Assembly (NCBI GenBank): GCA_963773605.1
Contig: CAVZBT010000005.1
Span: 248,001-312,000, forward strand
Length of the DNA stretch: 64,000 bases
Direction: 5' to 3'
From: CAVZBT01 sp963773605
GTDB lineage: Bacteria > Acidobacteriota > UBA6911
The notes under the pieces were generated by a model. The model saw nothing but the letters and a program-made list of their open reading frames with translations, ran no database searches and was not told the origin of the DNA. Made by a program: the position numbers and the translations under genes. Below, in pieces: positions 18,690-28,124 of the stretch. Every line of letters starts with the position of its first letter. The stretch's first letter is position 1.

Positions 18690-18719
18690 CGGTCCGGCGC
18701 CGCAGCGCGGGCCGGACCG
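18690..18719 (-). terminator. Hairpin downstream of the RRM gene
   Basis: A perfect 9-bp stem (CGGTCCGGC, 18690-18698; GCCGGACCG, 18711-18719) with a 12-base loop lies 43 bases past the RRM stop codon and before the next gene on the same strand. There is no U-run, so it may be a terminator or an mRNA-stabilising hairpin. Confidence 0.45.
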
Positions 18720-18761
18720 AGGCAGCATTCAGGCTCCCGCAGCCAACAGGGAGCCACTACG

Positions 18762-19130
18762 TCAGTAGAGTTCCGGCCCGCGGCGCCGCGGGCGATCACG
18801 GTCGGCAGAACCGCGGCGGCCGGACTTGCCGCCCCGGTTGAAACCACCACCGCCACCGCCGCCACCAAATTCCCTCTTCTTCTGCGGGCGGGCTTCGTTC
18901 ACGGTGAGGGGACGGCCTTCGATCACCTTCCCGTTGAGCTGCTTAATGGCAGATTCCATATCGGCCTCGGGAGCGAGCTCCACGAAAGCGAAACCCCTGG
19001 AACGGCCGGTGTCCATGTCGCGCATCACCTTGACGCTCTCCACGGGGATACTGAGGCTGGTAAAAAGCTCGTTCAACTGGGCATCCGCCATGTTGAAGGA
19101 CAGGTTTCCTACAAACAGCTTGATCGGCAT
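18762..19130 (-). CDS. RRM-domain RNA-binding protein with glycine/arginine-rich tail
   Basis: A 122-residue protein of the small bacterial RNA-recognition-motif type. RNP2 is KLFVGNLSF (4-12) and RNP1 is RGFAFVEL (45-52); the RRM ends near residue 80. The tail (about 88-122) is a glycine run plus RGGKSGRRGSADRDRPRRRGPELY, an RGG-like region as in cyanobacterial Rbp proteins. The ATG at 19130 is preceded by AAAGGAAG. It presumably binds single-stranded RNA and may act as an RNA chaperone. It has its own promoter about 160 bases upstream, with a terminator-like hairpin in the leader, suggesting conditional expression. Confidence 0.9.
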   Translation of the reverse strand: MPIKLFVGNLSFNMADAQLNELFTSLSIPVESVKVMRDMDTGRSRGFAFVELAPEADMESAIKQLNGKVIEGRPLTVNEARPQKKREFGGGGGGGGFNRGGKSGRRGSADRDRPRRRGPELY

Positions 19131-19215
19131 ATTCTTCCTTTGTTGCAGTGAAGCGCGCCCTTCAGATGTTCGGAACGGTTGTCGGAGGACTCGCGAATTC
19201 AATACCCCTTAAAGC

Positions 19216-19251
19216 AAAAAAGGCTGCTTCCCCACGTCAGGAGTTGCAGCC
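19216..19251 (-). terminator. Intrinsic-terminator-like hairpin inside the RRM gene leader
   Basis: On the minus strand GGCTGC (from 19251) pairs with GCAGCC (ending 19222) across an 18-base loop and is followed directly by six T. It lies downstream of the radical SAM gene but also downstream of a good promoter for the RRM gene, about 90 bases before the RRM start. It could end the radical SAM message, attenuate the RRM message, or both. Confidence 0.6.
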
Positions 19252-19295
19252 GTCGTCAACATCGATTCTTACAAAAACCTGATCAGACCACCATT

Positions 19296-19324
19296 AGTAT
19301 ACACGATTCGGCTGTGACTCACAA
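19296..19324 (-). promoter_or_regulatory. Sigma-70-type promoter for the RRM gene
   Basis: Read on the minus strand, TTGTGA (19324-19319) and TATACT (19301-19296) are spaced by 17 bases. Predicted transcription start is near 19289, giving an RRM leader of about 160 nt that contains the terminator-like hairpin. Confidence 0.6.
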
Positions 19325-19400
19325 GACAAGCTTGCCACGGAGGACACCGACACCCGGACCGATGGTTCCCGGTTCCGTGTCGTCCGTGGCGTTGCTTCTG

Positions 19401-21065
19401 CTAATGCGACACCGAGCCCCAGTTGCGGCGTTCGACGAACGTGGGGGGCTCGTATGTCCAGCCGCGGCGCAGCCGGCGCTCTTCGCGCCAGATCCTGAAC
19501 CTGAGGAACCCGCCGGAGACGACCGCCAGGACCCGCGCCTTGAGCCGGAACTCGGCATTAATATCGCGGCGCACTCCCCGGATTTTTTGCGCCAGCGCGC
19601 GGTTCCGACCGCGGAAATATCTCTCCATGGCCCAGACGGCGCCGCCGAAAGTGATCGAGAAGTGGCGGGCTTCGCGGCGGAACCGGTTGCGTACCCGCGA
19701 CTCGGGGTGGTTCCGATAACGCTTCCAGCCCTGCAGCAGCGTCCGGGTCATCCGGAGAAGGCTCGGCCCGTTTGTCTCGAAATCCCGCCGGAAAGCCCGC
19801 AACAGGAATTCCCCCGACTGCTCGCGCGAAATCGCGTGGTGCCGGAAATTGAAGTGGAACTGGCCGTGGTAATCCGCGACATCGACGTCCGGGTCCAGGG
19901 TGCCGGCCGCCTTGTGTTCGGCGTACAGCGGCGTTCCCGGGATCGGGGTGTACAGCATGAACTGGTGGAAGTCGGCGTCGTGACTTACCGCGTAGTCGAT
20001 CGCCTGGTCGATGTTCTCCGGCGTGTGGTTTTCCAGGCCGATGATGGTGGACCCGAGCACGCGTATCCCGTGAGACTGCAGCTCCTTCACGAGCCGCCGG
20101 GTCTTCGTGCCGTTCAGCTTCGAGTACCGGCTCTCCTCCCCTTCCAGCCCCATCCACAGCCAGGAAACCCCGAGGCCGACCAATTCGTCCATCGAGTACT
20201 TGCGCAGGGCGTTGGCGGACGAGAACAGGTATAGCGACCAGGCCTTCCCGTGCCGCCGCATGAGCTCGAGCAGCTCGCATCGCGCGTTCGCGGTAGAGCA
20301 GGAAATTTTCGTCCATCACGAAAAACGAACTCACCTTCAGGCGCTCTTCCATGCTGTTCATGATCTCGAACAGCTCCGCCCCGGATTCGTAGAAGTTGAC
20401 GAAATTCCCCTTGCCGCCAAAGAGGGCGGAGGTCGAGCAGAAGTTACACCCCATCGGGCAACCCGACCGACGGGATCAGTACGGCAGCGACGTCGCCCTG
20501 CGCCTCCCGCAGCGGCACCCCCATGATGCGGCCGCCAAAGCCGGAGATGATGTCCGGGTGCTCGATGGGCCGCCGGGTCGTCTTCCCCGAGGTAGCGCCG
20601 CATCCAGTTCACGCCCTCGCCACGCACGATGAAATCCGCGTCAATCATCGACTCCAGGCCGGGCAGGTTCGAAATGTGCCCTCCGATCACGATCCGGCAA
20701 CCCGGCCGGTAGTGCCGGATCAGGTCGCACATCTTCTTGACCTTCCCCACGTTCATGACAATGGAGCTGATCCCGATGATGTCGTAGTCGTGCTCGCGGA
20801 TCTCCTCGGTAAAACGCTCGAGCGTCGGGAAATCCAGCAGGGTCGACGGGGCCGCGATGTTCGTCTGGATCATCATCAGTCCCCAGGAACGATGGAACAT
20901 GCGCAGGGAAAACGCACCCTGAACGCGCGTCACCTGATTGTGATAAAGCTCCATCGGATTCATGCTGCGGCTGCCGTATTCGTCGTCTTGCGCGTACGGC
21001 CCGAACACGGAGGTCAAGAGCACGCGCGCCTGCGTGCCCTTTGGATGCTGCGTTTCGCTAAGCAA
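19401..21065 (-). CDS. B12-binding radical SAM protein, broken by three one-base insertions
   Basis: Read through three frameshifts this is about 553 residues. The N-terminal part is a cobalamin-binding Rossmann-like domain (FTEEIREHDYDIIGISSIVMN..., GCRIVIGGHISNLPGL). The radical SAM core has CxxxCxxC as GCPMGCNFCS, then DENFLLYRERA, WLWMGLEGEE and VLGSTIIGLENHTPENI. The TTG start at 21065 has CAGGAG seven bases upstream. Extra bases at about 20573, 20460 (beside the iron-sulfur cysteines) and 20276 break the frame; removing one at each site restores a continuous, well-conserved protein, and the span minus three is a multiple of three. It is related to B12-dependent radical SAM enzymes that modify lipids or cofactors; substrate unknown. 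Confidence 0.8.
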
Positions 21066-21384
21066 TTCTGCACTCCTGAAAATACCTACACCCGCAGGAA
21101 ATTATCCCCCCGGACCGAAACAGCCCCGTGTAAAAGAAATGTAATGTGTCTGGCGCGTCGTCTCGGCGTTTACGTGCGGTGCCCTCGGCACCGCTGCTCC
21201 GGAAATGTAGTGGATCGGTTCGCACTGGCCACTCCACAGCCGCGGGCTTCTGTTCTATGATCAGAGACTCGAATAACCTCGGAGGGCCTTGCCCACTTGA
21301 TGGGCATCCCTTTAAAAGCCACTATTAGGGTCAGGACCCGGGAATTGAACTGCTCCTCTTGGACCACTTACTCGCGAGGCATGC
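21066..21384. other. Divergent spacer, no gene seen
   Basis: About 320 bases between the radical SAM gene and the tricorn-like gene. It contains a small GCCC/GGGC hairpin near 21290-21306. The segment around 21326-21345 (TTAGGGTCAGGACCCGGGAA) resembles termini seen beside REP/Y1-type transposon remnants, but no transposase is present. No tRNA can be folded here. Confidence 0.35.
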
Positions 21385-24300
21385 ATGAGCGCACCGAGAC
21401 ACCGGGCGGCGGTCGCCGCCTTCTTTCTCTCCTCCTTGCTGTTGGCCGAGGTTACGGCTTTTGCTGAAGTCGACGCCCGCATGCTACGCTACCCGGCCGT
21501 GTCGGCGGATCGCATCGCCTTCGTCTACGCGGGCGACATCTGGCTGGTCCCCAAGAAAGGGGGAACGGCCGTGCGCCTGAGTTCCCCGGCCGGGGAAGAG
21601 TCGTTTCCACGCTTTTCGCCCGACGGCTCCAGGATCGCCTACAGCGCCGCCTACGACGGCAACACCGACGTGTACGTCGTCGCCGGTCGCCGGCGGCGAA
21701 CCGGTTCGGCTAACCTACCACCCGATGCCGGACCGCGTGATCGGATGGACACCCGACGGCAAGCGCGTGCTCTTCGCCTCGGGCCGCGAAAGCGGCAGGC
21801 AGCGCTACAGCCAGTTCTTCACCGTGGGGCTCGATGGCGGCCTCCCCGAGAAACTGCCGGTGCCCTACGGCGAGTTCGGCACGTATTCGCCGGACGGCAC
21901 CCAGTTCGTCTACATGCCGCAGTCGCAGGACTTCCGCACGTGGAAGCGCTACCGCGGCGGCTGGGCGCCGGACCTGTGGCTCTTCGATCTCAAGACCTTC
22001 GCATCGCGCAACCTCACGAACGACCCCGCAAACGACGCGCAGCCGATGTGGCACGGGAAGACCCTCTATTTCCTGTCGGACCGCGGCGCGCAACCAGCGC
22101 AACAACATCTGGGCGTACGACCTCGCCGGCGGCAAGACCCGGCAGGTCACACAGTTCAACGACTTCGACATCACCTTCCCGTCCATCGGGCCCGACTCGA
22201 TCGTGTTCCAGGCCGGAGGCCGGCTCTACCTCCTCGATCTCGCCTCCGAGAAGTCGACTGAGGTCCCGGTTCGGGTCGTCACCGACGAGTCCACCTTGAG
22301 GCCCAGGAGCGCGAAGGCCGACGCGCTGATCGGAGGGGGATCGGCCTCGCCGTCGGGCAAGCGCGCGGCCTTCGAGGCACGCGGCGACGTGTTCACCGTC
22401 CCGGCCGAAGACGGGGCCGTCGTCAACGTGACGCGCTCTTCCGGGGTGGCCGAGCGTTACCCCCGCTGGTCTCCGGACGGCAAGACGCTCGCCTACTGGA
22501 GCGATCGTAGCGGCGAGTACGAGCTGACGCTCTCGCCCGCCGAAATTGCCGGTCAGGAGACAAAGCACACGTCGCTCGGCGCCGGTTTCCGCTACGCGCC
22601 GCACTGGTCGCCGGACAGCCGCAAGATCGCCTTCATCGACCAGGCCATGCGCATCCGCATCCTCGACCTGGACGGGGACCGGATCACCGAAATCGACCAG
22701 AGCCCGCAGTGGATCGCAGCACGGCGGCCTCGAGGGATTCGTCATGAACTGGTCGCCCGATTCCCGCTGGCTGACCTACGCGCGCCCCACCGACTCGGGC
22801 AACAACGCGATCTTCCTCTATGACACCGGGAACGCAAAGCTGCACCAGGCGACCGCCGGGTATCTGAACGACGGGCAGCCGGTGTTCGACCCCGAGGGAA
22901 AGTATCTTTTCTACGCTTCGGACCGCGAATTCGAGCCGGTCTACGGCAGCTTCGACAACAGCTGGACATATCCGAACCCGACGCGCCTCGTCGCCGTGCC
23001 GCTGCGCAAGGATGTGAAATCGCCGCTCGCGGCGCGCAACAACGCGGAAAACCCGGCGCTCGACACCGGCAAAAAGGATGAGCAGAAGCCGGACCAGGGG
23101 AAGGAAAAGGAGAAAGACGGCGAGAAGAAAGACCAGGCCGCGGCCAAGCCGGCCACACCTGCCCCGGTCGAGATCGACCTCGACGGCTTCGAGGCACGCG
23201 CGGTCGTGCTCCCGCCCAAGGCCGGCAACTATGCCGATCTGTCGGCCATCAAGGGCAAGCTGCTTTACCGCCGGCTGCCCCGGACCGGCTCGGGAGACGA
23301 GAAGAACCCTATCCTGTACTTCGATCTCGAGGCGCGCGAGGAAAAGAAGGTCCTCGACGACGCCGACGGCTTCGAAAGCACGTTCGACGGCAAGAAGCTG
23401 TTTGTCGCGAGCAAACAGAAATTCGCGATGGTGGACATCAAGCCGGACCAGAAATTCGAAAAGCCGATGCCCACCGCCGACATGGAGGTCCCGGTAGACC
23501 CGCGCGCCGAGTGGAAACAGATGTTCACCGACACCTTCCGGTTCGAACGCGATTTCTTCTACGACCCCAACATGCACGGCGTCGACTGGGCGGGGCTGCG
23601 CGGGCGGTACGCCAAGCTGCTCGAGGACGCGGTCACGCGCTGGGATGTAAACTTCGTGCTCGGCGAGTTTATCGGCGAGCTGAACGCCTCGCATACCTAC
23701 CGCGGCGGCGGCGACGAGGAAAATCCGCCCGCGCGCTCGGTCGGGATGCTCGGGGTGGATTGGGAGGCCGCCGGCAGCGCCTACCGTGTGAAACGGATCA
23801 TCCGGAGCGGTCCGTGGGACGTTTCGCTGCGCTCGCCCCTGGACGAGCCCGGCGTAAACGTCGGGGAAGGGGAATACATCCTCGCCGTCAACGGCGTTCC
23901 CATCGATGCGCAAAAGGACCCCTGGGCGGCGTTTCAGGGCCTGGGCGAAAAAACCATCGTCCTCACGGTCAACTCCACACCGTCACAGGTCGGCGCCCGC
24001 CAGGTCGTGGTGAAGACGCTGAGCGACGAGACCGAGCTTCGCTTCCGGGCCTGGGTCGAAGAGCGCCGGCAGCGGGTCGACCGGGCGACCGGCGGCAAGG
24101 TCGGCTACATTTACGTCCAGAGTACGGGCCGGGACGCACAGAATGAGCTGATGAAACAGTTCATGGCGCAGTGGAAAAAGGACGGATTGGTCATCGACGA
24201 ACGATTCAACAGCGGAGGGCAGATCCCGGACCGGTTCATCGAGCTGCTCAACCGGCCGATACTCTCCTACTGGGCCGTCCGGGACGGCCCGAGCCAGCAG

Positions 24301-24708
24301 TGGCCGCCGGTCGCACACCGCGGTCCCCAGGTCATGCTGATCAATGGTTGGAGCGGTTCGGGAGGGGACGCCTTCCCCTTCTATTTTCGTGAAGCCGGCC
24401 TGGGGCCGCTGATCGGCACGCGCACCTGGGGTGGGCTGATCGGCATCAGCGGCTCACCCGCACTGACCGACGGCGGCGGCGTGACGGTCCCAACCTTCCG
24501 CATGTACGACCCGAAAGGCCGGTGGTTCGCGGAAGGCCACGGCGTTGACCCCGACATCAAGGTCGAAGACGACCCGGTGCAGCTGGCCAAGGGCACGGAC
24601 CCGCAACTCGAGCGGGCGATCAAGGAAGTAACCGACAGGATCGCCAAGCAGGCCCCCCCACCGCCGCGCCCACCCTACGAAAAGCGCGTCCCCGGCATCG
24701 GGCCGTAG
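21385..24708 (+). CDS. Tricorn-type S41 protease homologue, broken by three one-base insertions
   Basis: Read through three frameshifts this is about 1106 residues with a signal peptide (ends near TAFAEVD). The N-terminal half is a beta-propeller with repeated PD40-like motifs (FSPDGSRIAY, WTPDGKRVLF, YSPDGTQFVY, WSPDGKTLAY, WSPDSRKIAF, WSPDSRWLTY). A Lys/Glu-rich linker (GKKDEQKPDQGKEKEKDGEK) follows. Then come the tricorn core, a PDZ domain (VGEGEYILAVNGVPI) and an S41 catalytic region with the nucleophile in NGWSGSGGD and GTRTWGGLIGI. Extra bases at about 21682, 22091 and 22719, all in the propeller half, break the frame. Span minus three is a multiple of three. Likely a periplasmic peptidase degrading oligopeptides. 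Confidence 0.88.
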
Positions 24709-24712
24709 CAAC

Positions 24713-24811
24713 GTGGGCCGCGGCGGCTCGACGCGGCCCCAGGATCCGTACCCGTTGGATTTTCCAGATACCCCCCGGGTGTTGCTCACTGGGGCGGCGG
24801 CGGGCCGCCCC
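24713..24811. repeat. Type B repeat copy 3 plus hairpin between convergent genes
   Basis: 24713-24738 is the type B element (GTGGGCCGCGGCGGCTCG, then ACGCGGCC), starting five bases after the tricorn-like stop codon. A perfect 8-bp hairpin (GGGGCGGC, 24791-24798; GCCGCCCC, 24804-24811) follows, just before the 3' end of the opposite VOC gene. Confidence 0.65.
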
Positions 24812-24821
24812 ACCCACCAAC

Positions 24822-25604
24822 TCACATGGGCTTCAGGGCGATAACCGCCACCACGGCACCGGTCGGGTCCTGAAGCACCGAAAAGCGCCCGGTGCCCGGC
24901 ACGTCTTGCGGCGGCACCAGCACCTTCCCGCCAAGGGCCTGGGCACGGGCGACCGACGCGTCGCAGGCGGCTACGGACAGGTAGGATGTCCAGTTCGGCG
25001 GAACCCCCTGCATCTGCGGCCCTTCGATCTTCATCATGCCGGCGGCGGGTTTGCCGTCGATCTGGAACACGGTGTACGTCATGCCCGGGCCCATCGGCAT
25101 CTCTGTGTGGGTCCAGCCCAGCAGCGCCTCATAGAAGCTCCGCGCACCCTCGACGCTGGTGGTCATGAGTTCGGTCCAGGCGAAGGCGCCCGGCTTGGGC
25201 GACAGGCGCGCGGCGCCCTGGTGCTCCCCGCCCATGAACACGGCGAAATACGCGCCCTGCGGATCCTGCAGGAACGCCATGCGCCCGACGTTGGGGACGT
25301 CCATTGGGGGCGCGCAGACCTTTCCCCCCAACCCGGCTGCCTTGGCGGCCGCGGCATCCACGTCATCCACCCACACGTAGGCCATCCAGTGCGGGGGCAC
25401 CCCTTCGAACTGCGGGCCGCCCATCTGGTAACCCCCGCCGACATCCTTGCCCTCCAGCTGGAAAATGTAGTAGATCCCGTGCTCGCCCATGTCATGTTCC
25501 TGGGTTCCCCAGCCCATCAGCTGCGTGTAGAACTGACGCGCCGCCTTGATGTCGCGCGTCCCGAGTTCGTACCAGCAAAACTCCCCTTGCCTGTAGTCCG
25601 CCAT
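24822..25604 (-). CDS. Two-domain VOC (glyoxalase/bleomycin-resistance fold) protein
   Basis: A 260-residue protein made of two VOC domains that are internal duplicates. Each has an F-x-W-x-E-L opening (FCWYELGTRD at about 9; FAWTELMTTS at about 141), a FYTQLMGW / FYEALLGW helix, a GVPPxWxxY strand (about 87 and 211) and a final VLVPPQDVPGTGRFSVLQDP-type strand (MDVPNVGRMAFLQDP in domain 1). A well-placed GGGAGGGGA precedes the ATG at 25604. Relatives are annotated as glyoxalase-like or hydroxylase-like proteins without known substrate. No signal peptide; it probably acts in the cytoplasm on a small molecule and may bind a metal. Confidence 0.9.
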   Translation of the reverse strand: MADYRQGEFCWYELGTRDIKAARQFYTQLMGWGTQEHDMGEHGIYYIFQLEGKDVGGGYQMGGPQFEGVPPHWMAYVWVDDVDAAAAKAAGLGGKVCAPPMDVPNVGRMAFLQDPQGAYFAVFMGGEHQGAARLSPKPGAFAWTELMTTSVEGARSFYEALLGWTHTEMPMGPGMTYTVFQIDGKPAAGMMKIEGPQMQGVPPNWTSYLSVAACDASVARAQALGGKVLVPPQDVPGTGRFSVLQDPTGAVVAVIALKPM

Positions 25605-25796
25605 GACTCCCCTCCCTCAGCAACTTGAGCTGCTTGGCATGCTTCGTTCGCAAAACTTTAGGTCGCAGCGGTCAGTGGGTCAAGGGTCAAAGGGGAGCGG
25701 AGGGCTGGGCAACCCACTTCTGTCCGAACAGGTCCTTTGCCCCTCTTCCGGTTCGAGGCTAATATCGGGTCATCCTGTCTTTCTGGGAGGAGCGGC

Positions 25797-26435
25797 ATGA
25801 GGGTTGCGGAACTGGCGCGCTTCGCGCTCCGCATAAGTCAGCGTGGGGCGGAAGATCGGGTGCGGGCGGCCCTGCGGTCCGGCCACCCCGTGTCGTGCCG
25901 GAAGGGGTGCGCGGCCTGCTGCCGCCACGCGGTGCCGGTCTCCCCGCCCGAAGCCTGGATGCTCGCCGACTTGGTGCGGGGTTTGCCGGACGCGCAAAGG
26001 TGCGATATTCTTGCGCGGTTTGGCGCGGCTGCATCCGCGCTCGAGTCGGCCGGCATGAGCGAAGCGCCCTTGCTGTCCCGCGCGGACGACTATTTCAGCC
26101 TGAGCATCGCCTGCCCCTTTCTGGCCGAAGAGGCGTGCCGCATCCACCGGCAACGCCCCGCCGTCTGCCGCGACTACCTGGTCATCTCCCCCGCTTACAT
26201 GTGCGCCCAGCCGCGCCTGTACACAATATCGACCCTGCCGCCGCAGATCCGGATTTCCGAGTGCCTGTCGAAGGTCGCCGGGGATTTGTTTGGCTGGGGA
26301 CTGATCATGGTACCTCTCGTGCGGGCACTGGACTGGGCCGCGCAGCACGAGAGAGAGGGCGACTGCAGCTGGGATGCGGGCTACCTGAAGGGCCTGCTCC
26401 TGACCTATGTGACAGGCGCGGCCGGGAAGCCGTAG
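25797..26435 (+). CDS. YkgJ-type cysteine cluster protein
   Basis: A 212-residue soluble protein with the zinc/iron-chelating cysteine cluster pattern of the YkgJ/CxxCxxCC family: CRKGCAACCRH near residues 33-43, then CPFLAEEACRIHRQRPAVCRDY near 103-125. The frame is open to 25737, but the ATG at 25797 has GGGAGG seven bases upstream. The family is thought to bind a metal cluster; the biochemical role is not established. It is divergent from the VOC gene and convergent with the Spy-like gene. Confidence 0.85.
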   Translation: MRVAELARFALRISQRGAEDRVRAALRSGHPVSCRKGCAACCRHAVPVSPPEAWMLADLVRGLPDAQRCDILARFGAAASALESAGMSEAPLLSRADDYFSLSIACPFLAEEACRIHRQRPAVCRDYLVISPAYMCAQPRLYTISTLPPQIRISECLSKVAGDLFGWGLIMVPLVRALDWAAQHEREGDCSWDAGYLKGLLLTYVTGAAGKP

Positions 26436-26475
26436 TTGTACAGGGCAATCTGGGCCCGGCGGCTCTGGTTGAGGC

Positions 26476-26895
26476 TCAAGGCTGCGGGCGTGGTCCGGGG
26501 GCCCGACCGTCTCCGGGAGACCGCCAGCGCCCCATCCTCCGGTCCATCTCGCGTACGAGCTCTCCAAACTTCTTTTTCTGCGCTTCGTCGAGAATGGCCA
26601 GGATGCGGGCGTCGGTCTCGGCACGGATGGCTTTGAACTTCGGCGCGTTTTCAGCCTGCAGCGCATCCATCCGGCTCCGGGACTCCTCCATGATGGCATC
26701 GAAGCTCTTCTGCTGCTCGGGCGAGAGCTGGAGCGCGTCGAGCATCCTCGGCCTGCCGCCCCTGCCGGGCGGGCCGAAACCGCGGCCGCTGGCCGAAGCC
26801 CCGAGAGTGTACAAATGATACCCCGCAGCCCCGATCACGCTTCCCAGGAAAAACACCGCAACCAGCACGGTCAAGGCTCGAGCGCGCTCAGTCAT
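26476..26895 (-). CDS. Spy/CpxP-like periplasmic protein (heavy-metal sensor type)
   Basis: A 139-residue protein with an N-terminal membrane anchor or signal (ALTVLVAVFFLGSVIGAAGYHLY) followed by a helical region with the LTxxQ-like pattern: LQLSPEQQKSFDAIMEESRSRM and ARILAILDEAQKKKFGELVREMDRRM. This matches the Spy/CpxP/ZraP-like fold found beside ECF sigma factors. The ATG at 26895 overlaps the end of the anti-sigma gene by eight bases (ATGACTGA), so the two are translationally coupled. It is the last gene of the sigma/anti-sigma operon and probably senses or buffers envelope stress. Confidence 0.8.
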   Translation of the reverse strand: MTERARALTVLVAVFFLGSVIGAAGYHLYTLGASASGRGFGPPGRGGRPRMLDALQLSPEQQKSFDAIMEESRSRMDALQAENAPKFKAIRAETDARILAILDEAQKKKFGELVREMDRRMGRWRSPGDGRAPGPRPQP

Positions 26896-27340
26896 ACTTT
26901 TCCCCACGCAGTGACACCAGGGCACGGAACTCGTCGTAACCCTGGATCTTTTCCCCTTGAACCAGCTTTTCGCTCTCTTCGACCAGTGTCTCGTACTTGC
27001 CGTAGGTCTGGGAGGCCGGGCGGGAAGAGACCCACACGAGGGCGGCGAAAATCCAGACGGCGAGCGCGGCGGCTACCCAGGCATGGCGCAACGGCAGCCA
27101 CGACAGCAGGATGCGGTCCCACGACTGGGCGCCGGCGAAGGCCTGCGCGGCGACCCGCGTTGCGAACGCCGCCGGTATCCTGGGTTCTCCCTCTTCCAGC
27201 GCCCGGGCCAGGTTGTCGAGCAGGCGCATGCGCGGCAGGCACTCGTCGCAGCCCGGAAGATGCGCCTCAAACGAGGCCCGCCGCCCGGCGTCCAACTCCC
27301 CATCGCGATACTGGTCGAACTGAGTGCAGATCCCTGTCAT
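26888..27340 (-). CDS. Zinc-finger transmembrane anti-sigma factor
   Basis: A 150-residue protein. The zinc-binding anti-sigma motif HxxxCxxC is H27-L-P-G-C31-D-E-C34, following the usual DGELD stretch. A single transmembrane helix spans about residues 86-106 (WVAAALAVWIFAALVWVSS) and the C-terminal ~40 residues would be periplasmic. The start overlaps the sigma factor stop by four bases (ATGA) and its own stop overlaps the Spy-like start, giving a fully coupled three-gene unit. It should hold the sigma factor at the membrane until an envelope signal releases it. Confidence 0.88.
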   Translation of the reverse strand: MTGICTQFDQYRDGELDAGRRASFEAHLPGCDECLPRMRLLDNLARALEEGEPRIPAAFATRVAAQAFAGAQSWDRILLSWLPLRHAWVAAALAVWIFAALVWVSSRPASQTYGKYETLVEESEKLVQGEKIQGYDEFRALVSLRGEKYD

Positions 27341-27948
27341 CCTTTTCTCTTCAGCAGCCCGTCGAGGTGAAGCCGGAATCGCCGTTGCACTTCCGCGCGC
27401 GCCCGGCAGACCCGGCCGCGCGCCCCCGCCTCGGCAATGCCGAGCTGTCTCGCAATATCAGGATAAGCCCACCCGTCAATTTCCCGCAACACAAATGCCG
27501 AGCGGTACTTAGGTTTCAATTCGTCGATCAGGGCAAGGGCGATGCGCTGGTATTCCTCCGCCTCGCCGGTGATCAGCGATTCGAAGTCCCCGTTCCGCGA
27601 CATGCCCTGGAGCAGGCGCTCCTGTTCGCTTTCCTCCAGCTCGGACCACAGGCGGCAGGGGCGCGCCTTCCTGCTGCGCAACTGGTCGATGCAATGATTC
27701 GCGGCGATTCGCTTGATCCAGGGGCCGAACGGGTACGCCGGGTTGAACCGCTTCAGCGAAACGAATGTCTTCAGGAACACTTCCTGGACGGCATCCTCTA
27801 TTTCCGCCGAGTTGCCCAGGATGCGCCGCGCCGTGCGCCAGACCTGACCCTGGTAGCGACCGACCAATTCAGCAAAGGCCCCCTCATCCTTCTGCAGGGT
27901 GCGTTCGATCAGAACCGCATCTTCGGGTGCCGCCGTCACTTCATTCAT
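27337..27948 (-). CDS. ECF RNA polymerase sigma factor
   Basis: A 203-residue ECF sigma factor. Region 2 includes FAELVGRYQGQVWRTARRIL, the DAVQEVFLKTF signature and PFGPWIKRIAANHCIDQLR. Region 4 includes LPKYRSAFVLREIDGWAYPDIARQLGI in slightly altered form (LKPKYRSAFV...) and GARGRVCRARAEVQRRFR. The upstream sequence has no clear Shine-Dalgarno site before the ATG at 27948. It leads the operon with its anti-sigma factor and the Spy-like protein, so it probably drives an envelope-stress or metal-stress regulon and its own genes. Confidence 0.92.
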   Translation of the reverse strand: MNEVTAAPEDAVLIERTLQKDEGAFAELVGRYQGQVWRTARRILGNSAEIEDAVQEVFLKTFVSLKRFNPAYPFGPWIKRIAANHCIDQLRSRKARPCRLWSELEESEQERLLQGMSRNGDFESLITGEAEEYQRIALALIDELKPKYRSAFVLREIDGWAYPDIARQLGIAEAGARGRVCRARAEVQRRFRLHLDGLLKRKG

Positions 27949-28124
27949 ACGTAGGAGATCGGGAATGTAACAATTGTACGATGGTCTCCCCGCACAAATA
28001 GTTCATTGGCTCTGTGCGGCAGCTCGAAGCCTCACTTGCCGAACGAGGGCGGCCCGACCCCGTCCCCGGCGAGCTGCAATCGGGCGCACCGTGAAATCCA
28101 CCGGCGCGGCAAAACCCGACCCAC

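Noticed and set aside
21320..21365. TTGAACT-like stretch resembling a tRNA T-loop on the minus strand
   Set aside because: The flanking bases cannot form a 5-bp T-stem or an acceptor stem, and no anticodon or D arm is present.
22684..23913. Long open frame on the minus strand opposite the tricorn-type protease
   Set aside because: Shadow of a strongly supported gene; no start signal or domain.
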